Shown here piece after piece: positions 1-7,669 of a DNA stretch of 64,000 nt. Origin of the DNA: Marinobacter salinexigens (lineage in GTDB: Bacteria > Pseudomonadota > Gammaproteobacteria > Pseudomonadales > Oleiphilaceae). The position numbers were made by a program, and so were the translations under genes. Where the stretch lies: the NCBI RefSeq assembly GCF_008370345.1, contig NZ_VTUU01000011.1, forward strand, positions 1 through 64,000. The letters are read 5' to 3'. Every line of letters starts with the position of its first letter. Position 1 is the first letter of the stretch. Under the pieces are notes generated by a model, which made no database searches, was not told the origin of the DNA, and saw only the letters and a program-made list of their open reading frames with translations.

Positions 1-115
1 GTTGAGACAATTACGGCGGCATATAAGTAACTATATTGAAGTCTTTTACAATCGTCAGCGGCTGCACAGTGGCCTGGGCTATCGGACTCCGCTAGAGTTC
101 GAAGAAATCAACTGA
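1..115 (+). CDS. IS3-family transposase OrfB, C-terminal fragment
   Basis: Reading from base 2 gives 37 residues to the TGA at 113-115. They include [20 protein letters not shown], the signature C-terminal end of the DDE/integrase-core transposase (OrfB) of IS3-family elements. Only the last residues after the catalytic core are in the window. The gene is cut by the window edge and is not necessarily broken. It is the mobile-element boundary next to the A+T-rich Sel1 pair. Confidence 0.8.
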   Translation, partial: LRQLRRHISNYIEVFYNRQRLHSGLGYRTPLEFEEIN

Positions 116-147
116 TGGGGCGTGTCCAATTTATTGGGGGAAGTCCA
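1..147 (+). mobile_element. IS3-family insertion sequence, right end only
   Basis: The window opens inside an insertion sequence. Its transposase stops at 113-115, and the element ends at about 147 with a terminal-repeat-like sequence (123-147) that finishes GGGGGAAGTCCA. The terminal CA fits the TG...CA ends of IS3-family elements. The bases after it (CCGGT) may contain a 3-5 base target duplication, but the left end lies outside the window, so neither the duplication nor the exact element can be confirmed. Confidence 0.75.
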
Positions 148-259
148 CCGGTACTACGCTGTGCTCCGTCCCGGCGGCTTACCATGGCGTTGGGCGGCAA
201 GGCGAAGTAATCGCATATCGATACGAGCCATCCAATCAAAGTAGTGAAGGAAAACGGGA

Positions 260-415
260 ATGAAGGCATTCGTGTCATTAATTGTTCTTCTTGGCGTTGG
301 TGCCAGTTTTATTGGTTCGTTGGTCTGTTTGTTTTCCGGACAATTCTTGCCAGCCATTGGATTGTTCTTTTTTTCAGCCGTGCTCAACGGTGTGGCACGA
401 AGCATGGGAGCTTGA
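260..415 (+). CDS. Small hydrophobic membrane peptide (51 aa), unknown function
   Basis: ATG at 260 with an upstream GAAGGAAAA stretch opens a 51-codon frame ending TGA at 413-415. The product is almost entirely hydrophobic: two predicted membrane segments at about residues 4-25 and 29-46, glycine-rich (LGVGASFIGSLV), and few charges. It ends three bases before the TTG start of the Sel1 gene, and the Shine-Dalgarno sequence of that gene (GGGAG, 406-410) lies inside its last codons, so the two are probably translationally coupled. I do not recognise a family. Composition is A+T-richer than the rest of the window, as for its neighbour. Confidence 0.6.
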   Translation: MKAFVSLIVLLGVGASFIGSLVCLFSGQFLPAIGLFFFSAVLNGVARSMGA

Positions 416-418
416 CTC

Positions 419-1285
419 TTGACGACGTTAAAAGATTTGAAATCGCTTGCTGAAAGCGGATCTGTTGATGATCAGTTTGAATTGGCAAAATGTTACAACT
501 CTGGAGAGGGAGTAGCGAGAAATCCAGATGAAGCATTTCGGTGGTTCAAGAAGGCCGCTGAAAATGGGCACCTGAAGGCTCAATATAACGTTGGTGTAAT
601 GTGCATATCTGGCCAGCCATTGCCAAAAGATGAGAGAGCCGGTGTCGAATGGATTCGGCGATCCGCTGAGAACGGATTAGATCGTGCTCAGTCAACCCTT
701 GGTGTCTTTTATTTCGAGGGCCAAGGTGTTGATAAGAATGTTGACCTCGCAAAGCAATGGATGCAACGGGCCGCAAACCAAGGCCTTGCGGAGGCGCAAA
801 GAAATTTAGCTGGGGTCTTACATAAGACAGGTGGCGAAAGCGCTTCAGCGCAAGCCGAAGCGGTAGCTCTTTGGAGTAAAGCTGCGAATCAGGGTGATTC
901 TGACGCGCAATTCAATCTGGGGATGATTTACCAACATGGAAAGGCTGGTGTTAAGGTGTGTCACACTACGGCACTCCGCTGGTATTCGGCGGCCGCAGAT
1001 CAAGGACAACCCGCCGCTCAATTCAACATGGGTGTCCTTTACCAGAAGGGCATCGGTGTAACGCAAGATTTAAGCAAGGCTAAATTGTTCTGGGAAAAAT
1101 CCGCGAATCAAGGTTTTGGGCAAGCTCAAGCATCTCTTGGTGTAATGTATGAAAATGGCGATGGCGTTAAGAAGGATACAAAGCTAGCGCTTAAATATTT
1201 TGATATGGCTGTTGCAAATGGCTTCACAGGAGCAGCCGCATATCGGGATAAGTTGAAGAAAAAGCGCTTCAGTTGGTTTTCATGA
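419..1285 (+). CDS. Sel1-repeat (TPR-like) protein
   Basis: A 288-residue protein made almost wholly of about seven Sel1-like repeats of about 36 residues, recognisable by the recurring A-x-x-x-L-G-x-x-Y-x-x-G-x-G-V pattern and AAxxG linkers. Sel1 repeats form alpha-helical solenoids that act as protein-protein scaffolds in the cytoplasm or periplasm. No signal peptide is visible. The start is TTG at 419 with GGGAG eight bases upstream, which lies inside the preceding peptide gene. The gene is A+T-richer than its right-hand neighbours and lies next to an IS end, which suggests horizontal acquisition. The partner and substrate cannot be told from sequence. Confidence 0.85.
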   Translation: MTTLKDLKSLAESGSVDDQFELAKCYNSGEGVARNPDEAFRWFKKAAENGHLKAQYNVGVMCISGQPLPKDERAGVEWIRRSAENGLDRAQSTLGVFYFEGQGVDKNVDLAKQWMQRAANQGLAEAQRNLAGVLHKTGGESASAQAEAVALWSKAANQGDSDAQFNLGMIYQHGKAGVKVCHTTALRWYSAAADQGQPAAQFNMGVLYQKGIGVTQDLSKAKLFWEKSANQGFGQAQASLGVMYENGDGVKKDTKLALKYFDMAVANGFTGAAAYRDKLKKKRFSWFS

Positions 1286-1360
1286 AATGTAACCGAATTG
1301 AACATGCAGTTGGGTCAGTTGCCGCTCAACAAGTGACTGTGGTGTCAATCCCAGAGTCAC

Positions 1361-2554
1361 CTAAGCATCCTGCCCAGCAGCCACCCCTGAAGCCCAAGCC
1401 CACTGAAAATTATGCCCCCCAAGATGGCCCGTCACGTCCACCACCTCCCCAATAAAATACAGGTTCGGTCGATCCTGAACGGCCATGGTTTTTGACGACA
1501 ACTGGCGGGTATCTACGCCCCCCAATGTTACCTCGGCCGTTCTGTAGCCTTCCGTTCCAGAGGGTTTGATGTGCCAACCGCCTAGCAGCGAGGCAATCTG
1601 TTCGATGTCGGAATTCTTGTAGGCCTGCAGCGGGCCGGTCCAGCCCTGTAGCTCGTTGAACGCCTGGGCGAAGCGCTTGGGCATGTGTTGCGCCAGGTAG
1701 TGGGCAATGGTGGACTGCGGCTTGTTCTTGCGTAAAGCCAGCAACTCTTCCTCAATCCGGCACGTAGGGAGCAGGTTGATAGCGATCTCGTCGCCGGGGT
1801 TCCAGTAGCTGGAAATCTGTAGCATGGAGGGCCCGCTCAGGCCGCGGTGGGTAACGAGCATGGGCTCCCGGAAATGCTGTTGGTGACAGCTTGCGTCCAC
1901 ATCGGTGCTGATGCCGGAAAGGGGAGAGAGCTGTTCTTTCAAATCCGGCTGCAAGGTGAAGGGCACCAGCCCGGCGCGGGTGGGCAGGATATGCAGGCCG
2001 AACTGGCGGGCGATCTCGTAGCCAAAACCAGTTGCTCCCATGGTCGGAATGGACAGACCTCCGGCGGCAATCACCAGAGACTCGCAGGTCAGCTGGCCAG
2101 AGCTGGTGCTGACGAGATAACCATCACTGCGTTCTTTCACGGCCTTGATGGTGGTTTTCATCCGGATCTCTGCGCCAGCCCATTCACATTCGGTCAGCAG
2201 CAGGTTGAGGATGTCTTTGGCACTCTCTCGGCAAAACAGTTGCCCTGGCGCTTTCTCTTCGTGCTCAACGCCGTGGCGATCCACCAGTTCCAGGAAGTCC
2301 TGCGGTGTGTACCGTTTTAACGCGGAGATGCAGTAGTGTGGGTTATCGGAGAGAAAGTTGGCCGGTGTGCTGTTGAGGTTGGTGAAGTTACAGCGGCCAC
2401 CACCGGACATCAGGATCTTCTTGCCCGGCTTGTTGGCATGGTCCAGCACCAGCACTTTGCGGCCCCGGTAGCCGGCTGTGGCCGCGCACATTAAACCCGC
2501 GGCTCCGGCACCAATGATGATTACGTCGTACTGATTGCTGGAATTTGCCGTCAT
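1361..2554 (-). CDS. HI0933/YhiN-family FAD-dependent oxidoreductase
   Basis: A 397-residue flavoprotein. The N-terminus has the dinucleotide-binding motif IIIGAGAAG followed by GRKVLVLD, then the family-typical KILMSGGGRCNFTN block. The C-terminus holds the second FAD-binding stretch (LYFIGEVVDVTGHLGGHNFQWAWASG). The HI0933 family is conserved in bacteria but its substrate is unsettled; annotations range from NAD(P)/FAD oxidoreductase to aminoacetone oxidase. An in-frame extension reaches 2647, but the ATG at 2554 sits just before the FAD motif, as in homologues, and avoids overlapping the PhzF gene 44 bases upstream. Probably the last gene of a three-gene minus-strand operon. Confidence 0.88.
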   Translation of the reverse strand: MTANSSNQYDVIIIGAGAAGLMCAATAGYRGRKVLVLDHANKPGKKILMSGGGRCNFTNLNSTPANFLSDNPHYCISALKRYTPQDFLELVDRHGVEHEEKAPGQLFCRESAKDILNLLLTECEWAGAEIRMKTTIKAVKERSDGYLVSTSSGQLTCESLVIAAGGLSIPTMGATGFGYEIARQFGLHILPTRAGLVPFTLQPDLKEQLSPLSGISTDVDASCHQQHFREPMLVTHRGLSGPSMLQISSYWNPGDEIAINLLPTCRIEEELLALRKNKPQSTIAHYLAQHMPKRFAQAFNELQGWTGPLQAYKNSDIEQIASLLGGWHIKPSGTEGYRTAEVTLGGVDTRQLSSKTMAVQDRPNLYFIGEVVDVTGHLGGHNFQWAWASGVAAGQDA

Positions 2555-2597
2555 GTCTGCCCGCCGGTTGGTCTGTTCGGCGGGCAGTATACCAGTC

Positions 2598-3404
2598 TCA
2601 GCGCAGGTGTACGGTGCCTTCCATGTAGAAGGCCGCCTGGCCGGCAATGGCGACCCGATCGCCTTTTAACTCGCAACGCAGAATGCCTCCCCGGGCTGAG
2701 ATTTGACGTGCATCCAGCCGTGTCTTACCCAGTTTTTCGGCCCAGTAGGGCACCAGTACGCTGTGAATGGAACCGGTCACCGGATCTTCATCGATTCCGG
2801 CACCAGGCGCGAAGTAACGGCTGACAAAGTCTGCTTCCTCACCTCGGGCCGTGATGATCAACCCCTGATTACCCAGCTGCTTCACCTTGCGCAGGTCCGG
2901 CTGTGCTGAACGGACGGCGTTTTCGCTTTCAAGCACCACCATGTAGTTGGTGTCATTCGGTACAAAGAATGCGGTGTCGGGGGCCTCGTCCAGTGCCTCG
3001 CGAATGATTGCGGGTGTCTCCTGCTGTTCGAAGGGCAGGTTCGGGAAGTCCAGCAGCAGCCAGTCGTCCCCGGTTTTACTGACCCCCAGCGGGCCGCTCA
3101 TGGAGTGCTGCCGAATCTGTTCCCCTTGCCAGCCAAGCTTGTTGTAAATCACCCAGGCGCTGGCAAGCGTTGCGTGACCGCACAGGGGAACTTCTGTACC
3201 GGGTGTGAACCACCGAATGTGAAAGTCATGGTGATCGCCGTCCTTGCCAGGCACCAGGAACGCTGTTTCAGAGAGGTTATTCTCTGCAGCCAGTGCCTGC
3301 AGCATCTCGTCGGGCAGCCAGGCCTCCAGGGGCATCACGGCTGCCGGATTGCCACCAAAAATTTTGTCGGTAAAGGCATCGACCTGATAGATCGGGTAGC
3401 TCAT
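2598..3404 (-). CDS. PhzF-family isomerase/epimerase
   Basis: A 268-residue protein with the two-domain PhzF fold. The N-terminal YQVDAFTDKIFGGNPAAV and NLSETAFL motifs are family signatures; the glutamate of the latter, about residue 46, corresponds to the catalytic acid of PhzF. GHATLASAW and the later DPVTGSIHSVL loops are also present. PhzF catalyses an isomerisation in phenazine biosynthesis, but stand-alone homologues such as this one are widespread in bacteria without phenazine genes, and their substrates are unknown. No other phenazine gene is here. The ATG overlaps the stop of the upstream gene as ATGA (3401-3404), implying coupled translation. Confidence 0.9.
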   Translation of the reverse strand: MSYPIYQVDAFTDKIFGGNPAAVMPLEAWLPDEMLQALAAENNLSETAFLVPGKDGDHHDFHIRWFTPGTEVPLCGHATLASAWVIYNKLGWQGEQIRQHSMSGPLGVSKTGDDWLLLDFPNLPFEQQETPAIIREALDEAPDTAFFVPNDTNYMVVLESENAVRSAQPDLRKVKQLGNQGLIITARGEEADFVSRYFAPGAGIDEDPVTGSIHSVLVPYWAEKLGKTRLDARQISARGGILRCELKGDRVAIAGQAAFYMEGTVHLR

Positions 3405-3685
3405 GGCAAGTTCTCCTGAATCGAATGTTTAGCGTAGTGATGTGCTCTGTGCCTGGCAAACTGCTCCAGCTCCTGCTCGCTGTAAAAGTGAAGCTCCGGC
3501 AGTGCGGACGTGTGGGTCAGAATCCAGTGATCCTCAGCTTTCTCCGTGATGACAAACCCCAGATCCCGGAGCCAGCTCTGACTCGCCCCGGTGCCTTTGT
3601 TGACGGCCGTGATGGACAAGCCCACTGCCAGCAGGTCCTTACGGGTCGAAACCGGTGGCTTTAGGTGCGTGTTGGCGATCCCCAT
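3401..3685 (-). CDS. Small conserved-type hypothetical protein
   Basis: A 94-residue cytoplasmic-looking protein, mixed alpha/beta and rich in histidine near its C-terminus (FARHRAHHYAKH). The start at 3685 is preceded by AAGGAG at a good distance. Its TGA overlaps the ATG of the phzF-like gene by four bases, so the two are co-translated and probably function together. I do not recognise a domain. It is the first gene of the minus-strand operon and is transcribed divergently from the MocR-type regulator. Confidence 0.7.
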   Translation of the reverse strand: MGIANTHLKPPVSTRKDLLAVGLSITAVNKGTGASQSWLRDLGFVITEKAEDHWILTHTSALPELHFYSEQELEQFARHRAHHYAKHSIQENLP

Positions 3686-3771
3686 GTTGAAACTCCTTCT
3701 TCTTCTCGAACTGACGGGGATATTGTCCGCCCTTTAAATTTTGCGATACAGATTCAGTTGTGGTGGTTTTG

Positions 3772-3835
3772 AACCGGTACAGTATGGAAGAATTGCATTC
3801 TGTACTGGTTGTATTCGGGGGGTTCTGTACCGTTC
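3772..3835. promoter_or_regulatory. Three CTGTACYGGTT-like repeats, candidate MocR operator
   Basis: The divergent region between the 3685 operon and the MocR gene holds three copies of one 11-base motif: CTGTACCGGTT on the minus strand at 3772-3782, CTGTACTGGTT on the plus strand at 3800-3810, and CTGTACCGTTC on the plus strand at 3825-3835. The last two are direct repeats 25 bases apart; the first is inverted. MocR/GabR-type regulators are known to bind directly repeated short sites at divergent promoters. Binding by the adjacent regulator is inferred. Confidence 0.5.
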
Positions 3836-3909
3836 GTGCGCAGGACAGATCTGCTGAAATAGAGAGCGTAATAGCGAAGATAGTGACTGGATTTGGCGGG
3901 GGACTGAAT

Positions 3910-5355
3910 ATGGGTGCGTTATACAACCAGGTAGCGGATCAGCTGCAGGCTTTGATCCAGGAGGGTGTTTACCGCGATGGAGACCGGTTACCAGGGGTCC
4001 GGGTTCTCAGTCGTCAGTTCGGTGTCAGTATTTCAACGGTGCTGCAGGCCCATCAGACGCTGGAGGGCCGTGGCTATTTGCAGGCGAGGGAGCGCAGCGG
4101 GTATTTTGTAAAATTGCCGGCAATGGATGCCCCCGAACCGGTGATGCGGAAACACCGCAGCAAGCCGGTGCCGGTCAGTGCACGAGAGATGACGCTGGAG
4201 CTGTGTGCCGATGAAAAGAAGCGGATGGTTCCGCTCGCCACAGCCATTCCCCATCCGGATTACCTTCCGTTGCGGCAGATCCAGCAATGTACGCTCTGGG
4301 CTGCCCGCTGCGGGGTCGAAACTCTGGATTATGCCTTCCCGGGAAAAGAATCGTTCCGCCGACAGATTGCTCAGCGTATGGCGACACTGGGTGTACCGGT
4401 AACGCCGGATGATGTACTGGCAACCAATGGTGCCCAGGAGGCCATCATTCTGGCGTTGAGAGCAGTAACTGAACCGGGGGATATCGTGGCCGTGGAATCG
4501 CCGTCGTTCCCCGGCATTCTGCAGGCGCTGGAGGTTGTAGGGTTGAAGGTCATCGAGATCCCAACCCACCCGGCGGAAGGTCTGAGTCTTGAGGGGTTGC
4601 AGCTGGCACTGGAGCAGTGGCCGCTCAAAGCCTGCGTGGTGGTGACCAATCACAGCAATCCCATGGGCGCGAGAATGTCCGATGATCGGAAGCGGCAACT
4701 GGTGAGTCTGCTTGCTGCGGCTAATGTCCCACTGATTGAAGACGACATCTATGGCGATCTTCACCACTCGGGGGACCGTCCACGTCCGGCCAAGGCGTTC
4801 GACCGTGCTGACAACGTGATTTATTGCAGCTCGTTTTCCAAAACCATTTCCCCGGGGCTTCGTCTGGGCTGGATGGTGGTTCCCCCTCGACACATGGCCA
4901 GTGCCCGGCAGCATAAATATTTTGTGAATCTGGCGACGTCCTCCATTCCCCAGATGGCCGTGGCGCGCTTTCTGGAGCAGGGAGGCTACGATCGTTATCT
5001 GCGTACTGCCCGGCAACATTACCGCGAAGGTGCGGAGCGTATGAGAGCGGCGGTTTCCCGTTCATTTCCTGAAGGTACGGCCATCAGCCGGCCTCAGGGC
5101 GGGTTTGTGCTTTGGGTGCAGTTGCCGGACGGTGTATCCGGAACGGACATATATCACCGGGCGAGGGCAGAAGATATCAATGTCGCACCGGGGTTGATGT
5201 TCTCGACAACCAACAAGTTTGAGAACTGTATCCGGATCAACACTGCCAACCCCTGGACGGAACGGATTGAGCAGGCCGTCATACGGCTCGGAGCCTTGGT
5301 GTATGAGGCGATGGCAGGCTCTCAGGCATCAGCAAACGGGGAGGAAACCGCCTAG
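3910..5355 (+). CDS. MocR/GabR-type transcriptional regulator (GntR HTH + aminotransferase domain)
   Basis: A 481-residue fusion. Residues 1-75 form a GntR winged helix (YNQVADQLQALIQEGVYRDGDRLPGVRVLSRQFGVS). The rest is a fold-type I PLP aminotransferase-like domain with TNGAQEAI, the NHSNPMG substrate loop, DDIYGDLHH and the PLP-lysine region SSFSKTISPGLRLGW, where the lysine of SFSK should hold the cofactor. Such proteins sense amino acids or PLP-related ligands and regulate neighbouring genes. An in-frame GTG at 3760 would add 50 residues encoded by the operator-like repeats; the ATG at 3910, preceded by GGGGGA, matches family length. The likely target is the divergent phzF operon and itself. 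Its stop overlaps that of the convergent response-regulator gene. Confidence 0.92.
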   Translation: MGALYNQVADQLQALIQEGVYRDGDRLPGVRVLSRQFGVSISTVLQAHQTLEGRGYLQARERSGYFVKLPAMDAPEPVMRKHRSKPVPVSAREMTLELCADEKKRMVPLATAIPHPDYLPLRQIQQCTLWAARCGVETLDYAFPGKESFRRQIAQRMATLGVPVTPDDVLATNGAQEAIILALRAVTEPGDIVAVESPSFPGILQALEVVGLKVIEIPTHPAEGLSLEGLQLALEQWPLKACVVVTNHSNPMGARMSDDRKRQLVSLLAAANVPLIEDDIYGDLHHSGDRPRPAKAFDRADNVIYCSSFSKTISPGLRLGWMVVPPRHMASARQHKYFVNLATSSIPQMAVARFLEQGGYDRYLRTARQHYREGAERMRAAVSRSFPEGTAISRPQGGFVLWVQLPDGVSGTDIYHRARAEDINVAPGLMFSTTNKFENCIRINTANPWTERIEQAVIRLGALVYEAMAGSQASANGEETA

Positions 5356-5365
5356 GCGGTTTCCT
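5342..5365. terminator. Perfect 24-bp palindrome shared by two convergent stop codons
   Basis: Ten-base arms AGGAAACCGC (5342-5351) and GCGGTTTCCT (5356-5365) flank CTAG (5352-5355). The plus-strand gene ends with TAG at 5353-5355 and the minus-strand gene with TAG read from 5354-5352, so both stops lie in the four-base loop. Both proteins end in Glu-Thr-Ala as a result. A hairpin would form in either transcript, but no strong U-run follows, so efficient termination is uncertain. Confidence 0.6.
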
Positions 5366-6017
5366 GTTCCCGGCGCAGGTCCAGGGGGTTCAGCAGTCCC
5401 GCCGCGACGGCGAGCCCGGTCACGTCAGGCACCCGTTCTGCGCCGAGACGCTTCATCACCCTGGCACGGTATAAGTCGATGGTTTTGACGCTGACATCCA
5501 GCTGCTCTGCAATCTCACGGCTGGTATAACCCTGGGCCAGAGGCAGGAATACGTCTCTTTCTCTGCGAGTCAGTGTCGTGATCAGGGATTCAGTCTGTTC
5601 GTCCGCTTCGAAGTTCTGGCTGGAGGGGTGCTGGTGGTCCTGAAGCGCCTGTTGCACGCTGTCCAGCAGCAGTTGCTCATTGAAGGGTTTTTCGATGAAA
5701 TCGAAGGCTCCGGATTTGAAAGCGCGGACCACGATGGGTACATCCGCGTGGCCTGAAACGAAGATGATCGGCAGGTCCAGGCCCCGCTTTTGAAGCTCCT
5801 CCTGAACGTTGAGGCCTCCAAGTCCTGGCATACGGATATCCAGAACAACGCACCCCGCGTTTTCACCGCCAACGGCCTCAAGAAACTGCCGTCCATCGCT
5901 ATAGGCCCTGACGTTCAGCCCCACGGATTCCAGTAGCCACTGGGTTGATTCCAGCATGCCGGCGTCGTCATCCACAACATAGACGGTGGTTGCTTCGTTG
6001 GCCGAGCGTTCAGTCAT
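5352..6017 (-). CDS. FixJ/NarL-type response regulator
   Basis: A 221-residue protein. The receiver domain spans residues 10-125, with acidic pocket VVDDD, phosphoacceptor Asp60 in VVLDIRMPG, and the conserved lysine near 110 in FIEKPF. The C-terminal LuxR-type helix-turn-helix (about 150-215) contains LTRRERDVF and SREIAEQLDVSVKTIDLYRARVMKRL. It overlaps the kinase gene by eight bases and is its cognate partner by position. The pair is divergent from an acyl-CoA synthetase gene whose upstream region contains two dyad repeats, making that gene a plausible target. The signal sensed is unknown. Confidence 0.93.
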   Translation of the reverse strand: MTERSANEATTVYVVDDDAGMLESTQWLLESVGLNVRAYSDGRQFLEAVGGENAGCVVLDIRMPGLGGLNVQEELQKRGLDLPIIFVSGHADVPIVVRAFKSGAFDFIEKPFNEQLLLDSVQQALQDHQHPSSQNFEADEQTESLITTLTRRERDVFLPLAQGYTSREIAEQLDVSVKTIDLYRARVMKRLGAERVPDVTGLAVAAGLLNPLDLRREQETA

Positions 6018-7515
6018 CTGTTTTTGTCTCCATTCTGTTCATGGTTTTGTTCTTGTTCGTCGATAGGGTGGGAAAGCGACAGATCAGGGAGAGGCCTCCG
6101 GTGTCCGCAGGCCGCGCATCCAGAAAGCCGCCAAAGCCTTCGATGATTGACCGGCTCATGGACAGCCCGAGGCCAAGCCCGTGGGGTTTGCTGGTGTAGA
6201 ACGGCTGGAACATCTGCCGAATGCCCTGGTCGTCCAGCCCCGGCCCCTGATCGCGGACTTCGATCAGTATTTCCTGCTGTTCATTGATACAGGTGCGGAT
6301 TTCGACCCGGGATGAATCTTTGCCTGCCTGGTTTTGTCGGGCCTCAATATTGGCTTCGATAGCGTTGCGTATCAGGTTGATCAATACCTGTTCCAGCAAC
6401 ACCATGTCTGCGGTAATGACCGGTGCGCAGCAATCCAACAGGGGAACAATCTGAACCCGGTTTTTCTCGGCTTCCCAGTGACAGGAGCGGGTGACGCTGG
6501 TGACCACCTCATTGAGGCTGATGGGCGCCATGCGCTTCTGGCCTTTGCGCAGAAAGGCCCTGAGGCGTTTGATGACCTCGGACGCCCGGTTGGCATGATG
6601 CACAATTTTCTGCAAACCGTCATCTACGCGATCCAGGCATTCGGGGTTTTCCCGGGCACTCTTCAGGTAGCGCTGGCTGGCACTGGCAAAGTTGACGATG
6701 GTGGCCAGGGGCTGGTTCATTTCGTGGGCGATGCTCGATGCCAGTTCGCCCAGCGTTGCCAGCCGGGCGGCGTGCGCAAGTTCGTCGGCCAGTAGCCGGT
6801 TGTTCTCCTCGGATTCAACCCTGGCGGTTATGTCCCGGGATACGCTGACCACTTCGATGACCGCTCCGGTGTAGGTTTCCCGGATTGCCCGGCTGGCGAT
6901 TTCGAACCAGCGCCGGGTACCGTCCCTGTGTTCGATATCGAGGGTCATGGTGGCATAGCCGTCGTCCCGGAGGTGGTTCCGGGCCTCTTTCAGTTTGTCG
7001 GCAACGGAATGGCCCTGAAACACCTCTTCCAGGGATCGTCCGCGCAACTCTTCCGGCCAGTAACCGAGCAGGCGCCAGGAGGCTGGTGTGGCATCAATGA
7101 AGCGGCCATCCGGTGCGTGCCGGGAAATAAGATCTGTGGTGTTTTCCGTAATTAGCCGGTAGAGGCGGTTGGAACGGGTGGCTTCCTCGCGCATTTGTAA
7201 ATCGTCTGTGGCATCCCGCCCTCGAACCAGTACCTGCTTCTGACGTTCATCGGGAATAAATGTCCAGACAAAAATCCTGGAACCCGTGCGGGATTCAACC
7301 TCTGAAATTGCCCGGCCCTGATTCAGGGAGGATGTGATCAGGGCCGGGGTGTTGGGCGGCAGAAGGTCGCTGAACCCGCTATCGCCGCTACATTTGAGTA
7401 ATTCGTCCGCGGCTGTGTTGCGGGCAATCACCAGAGAGTTGCCATCCAGAACGAGGCCGGGCTGAGGGTCAGAGTCGGGAAGGCTGAATGCGATCAGAGG
7501 AGGGGAGTCTGCCAT
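6010..7515 (-). CDS. PAS-domain sensor histidine kinase
   Basis: A protein of about 501 residues without obvious membrane segments, so probably cytoplasmic. Two PAS-like domains come first; the second is clear (LYRLITENTTDLISRHAPDGRFIDATPAS...LGYWPEEL) with a PAC stretch after it. Then come a HisKA domain with phosphoacceptor motif SSIAHEMNQPLATI, an N box NLIRNAIEAN, and G boxes DQGPGLD and GLGLGLSMS. The arrangement resembles FixL/NtrB-class kinases that pair with FixJ regulators. An upstream in-frame ATG at 7542 exists, but the ATG at 7515 has AGAGAAG just before it. The gene runs directly into the regulator gene. Confidence 0.9.
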   Translation of the reverse strand: MADSPPLIAFSLPDSDPQPGLVLDGNSLVIARNTAADELLKCSGDSGFSDLLPPNTPALITSSLNQGRAISEVESRTGSRIFVWTFIPDERQKQVLVRGRDATDDLQMREEATRSNRLYRLITENTTDLISRHAPDGRFIDATPASWRLLGYWPEELRGRSLEEVFQGHSVADKLKEARNHLRDDGYATMTLDIEHRDGTRRWFEIASRAIRETYTGAVIEVVSVSRDITARVESEENNRLLADELAHAARLATLGELASSIAHEMNQPLATIVNFASASQRYLKSARENPECLDRVDDGLQKIVHHANRASEVIKRLRAFLRKGQKRMAPISLNEVVTSVTRSCHWEAEKNRVQIVPLLDCCAPVITADMVLLEQVLINLIRNAIEANIEARQNQAGKDSSRVEIRTCINEQQEILIEVRDQGPGLDDQGIRQMFQPFYTSKPHGLGLGLSMSRSIIEGFGGFLDARPADTGGLSLICRFPTLSTNKNKTMNRMETKTDD

Positions 7516-7536
7516 ATCTTCTCTATATGGTGCTTG

Positions 7537-7585
7537 TACCATAATACGTTGGTATAGTTTCTAGTATTTCTTCTGTAAAATACTA
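7537..7585. promoter_or_regulatory. Two dyad repeats upstream of the acyl-CoA synthetase gene
   Basis: Two perfect inverted repeats lie in the divergent region: TACCA/TGGTA with an 8-base spacer (7537-7554) and TAGTATTT/AAATACTA with an 8-base spacer (7562-7585). Both have the same spacer length but different arms. They are candidate binding sites for the FixJ-type regulator encoded by the divergent operon, controlling the kinase operon, the synthetase operon or both. This is inference from position and symmetry only. Confidence 0.4.
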
Positions 7586-7669
7586 TTCTGTTCCAGATAA
7601 AATTATAGCTGATTGGCTATACTCCTGAATATGTCATAAAAACAACAGTGCTCACAGAGGACCACGTAA

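Noticed and set aside
189..195. GTTGGGC resembling an integron attC core site next to a small-gene cassette
   Set aside because: No matching RYYYAAC partner at the right distance and order, and no attC-like imperfect palindrome after the Sel1 gene. GTTGGGT (1310-1316) and GCTCAAC (1324-1330) occur but in the wrong order.
2555..2647. 31-residue N-terminal extension of the HI0933-family flavoprotein
   Set aside because: It would overlap the PhzF gene and precede the FAD motif by an atypical length; ATG 2554 fits homologues.
3760..3909. 50-residue N-terminal extension of the MocR regulator from GTG 3760
   Set aside because: It is encoded by the operator-like repeats, lacks a ribosome-binding site and does not resemble the family; ATG 3910 has a strong site.
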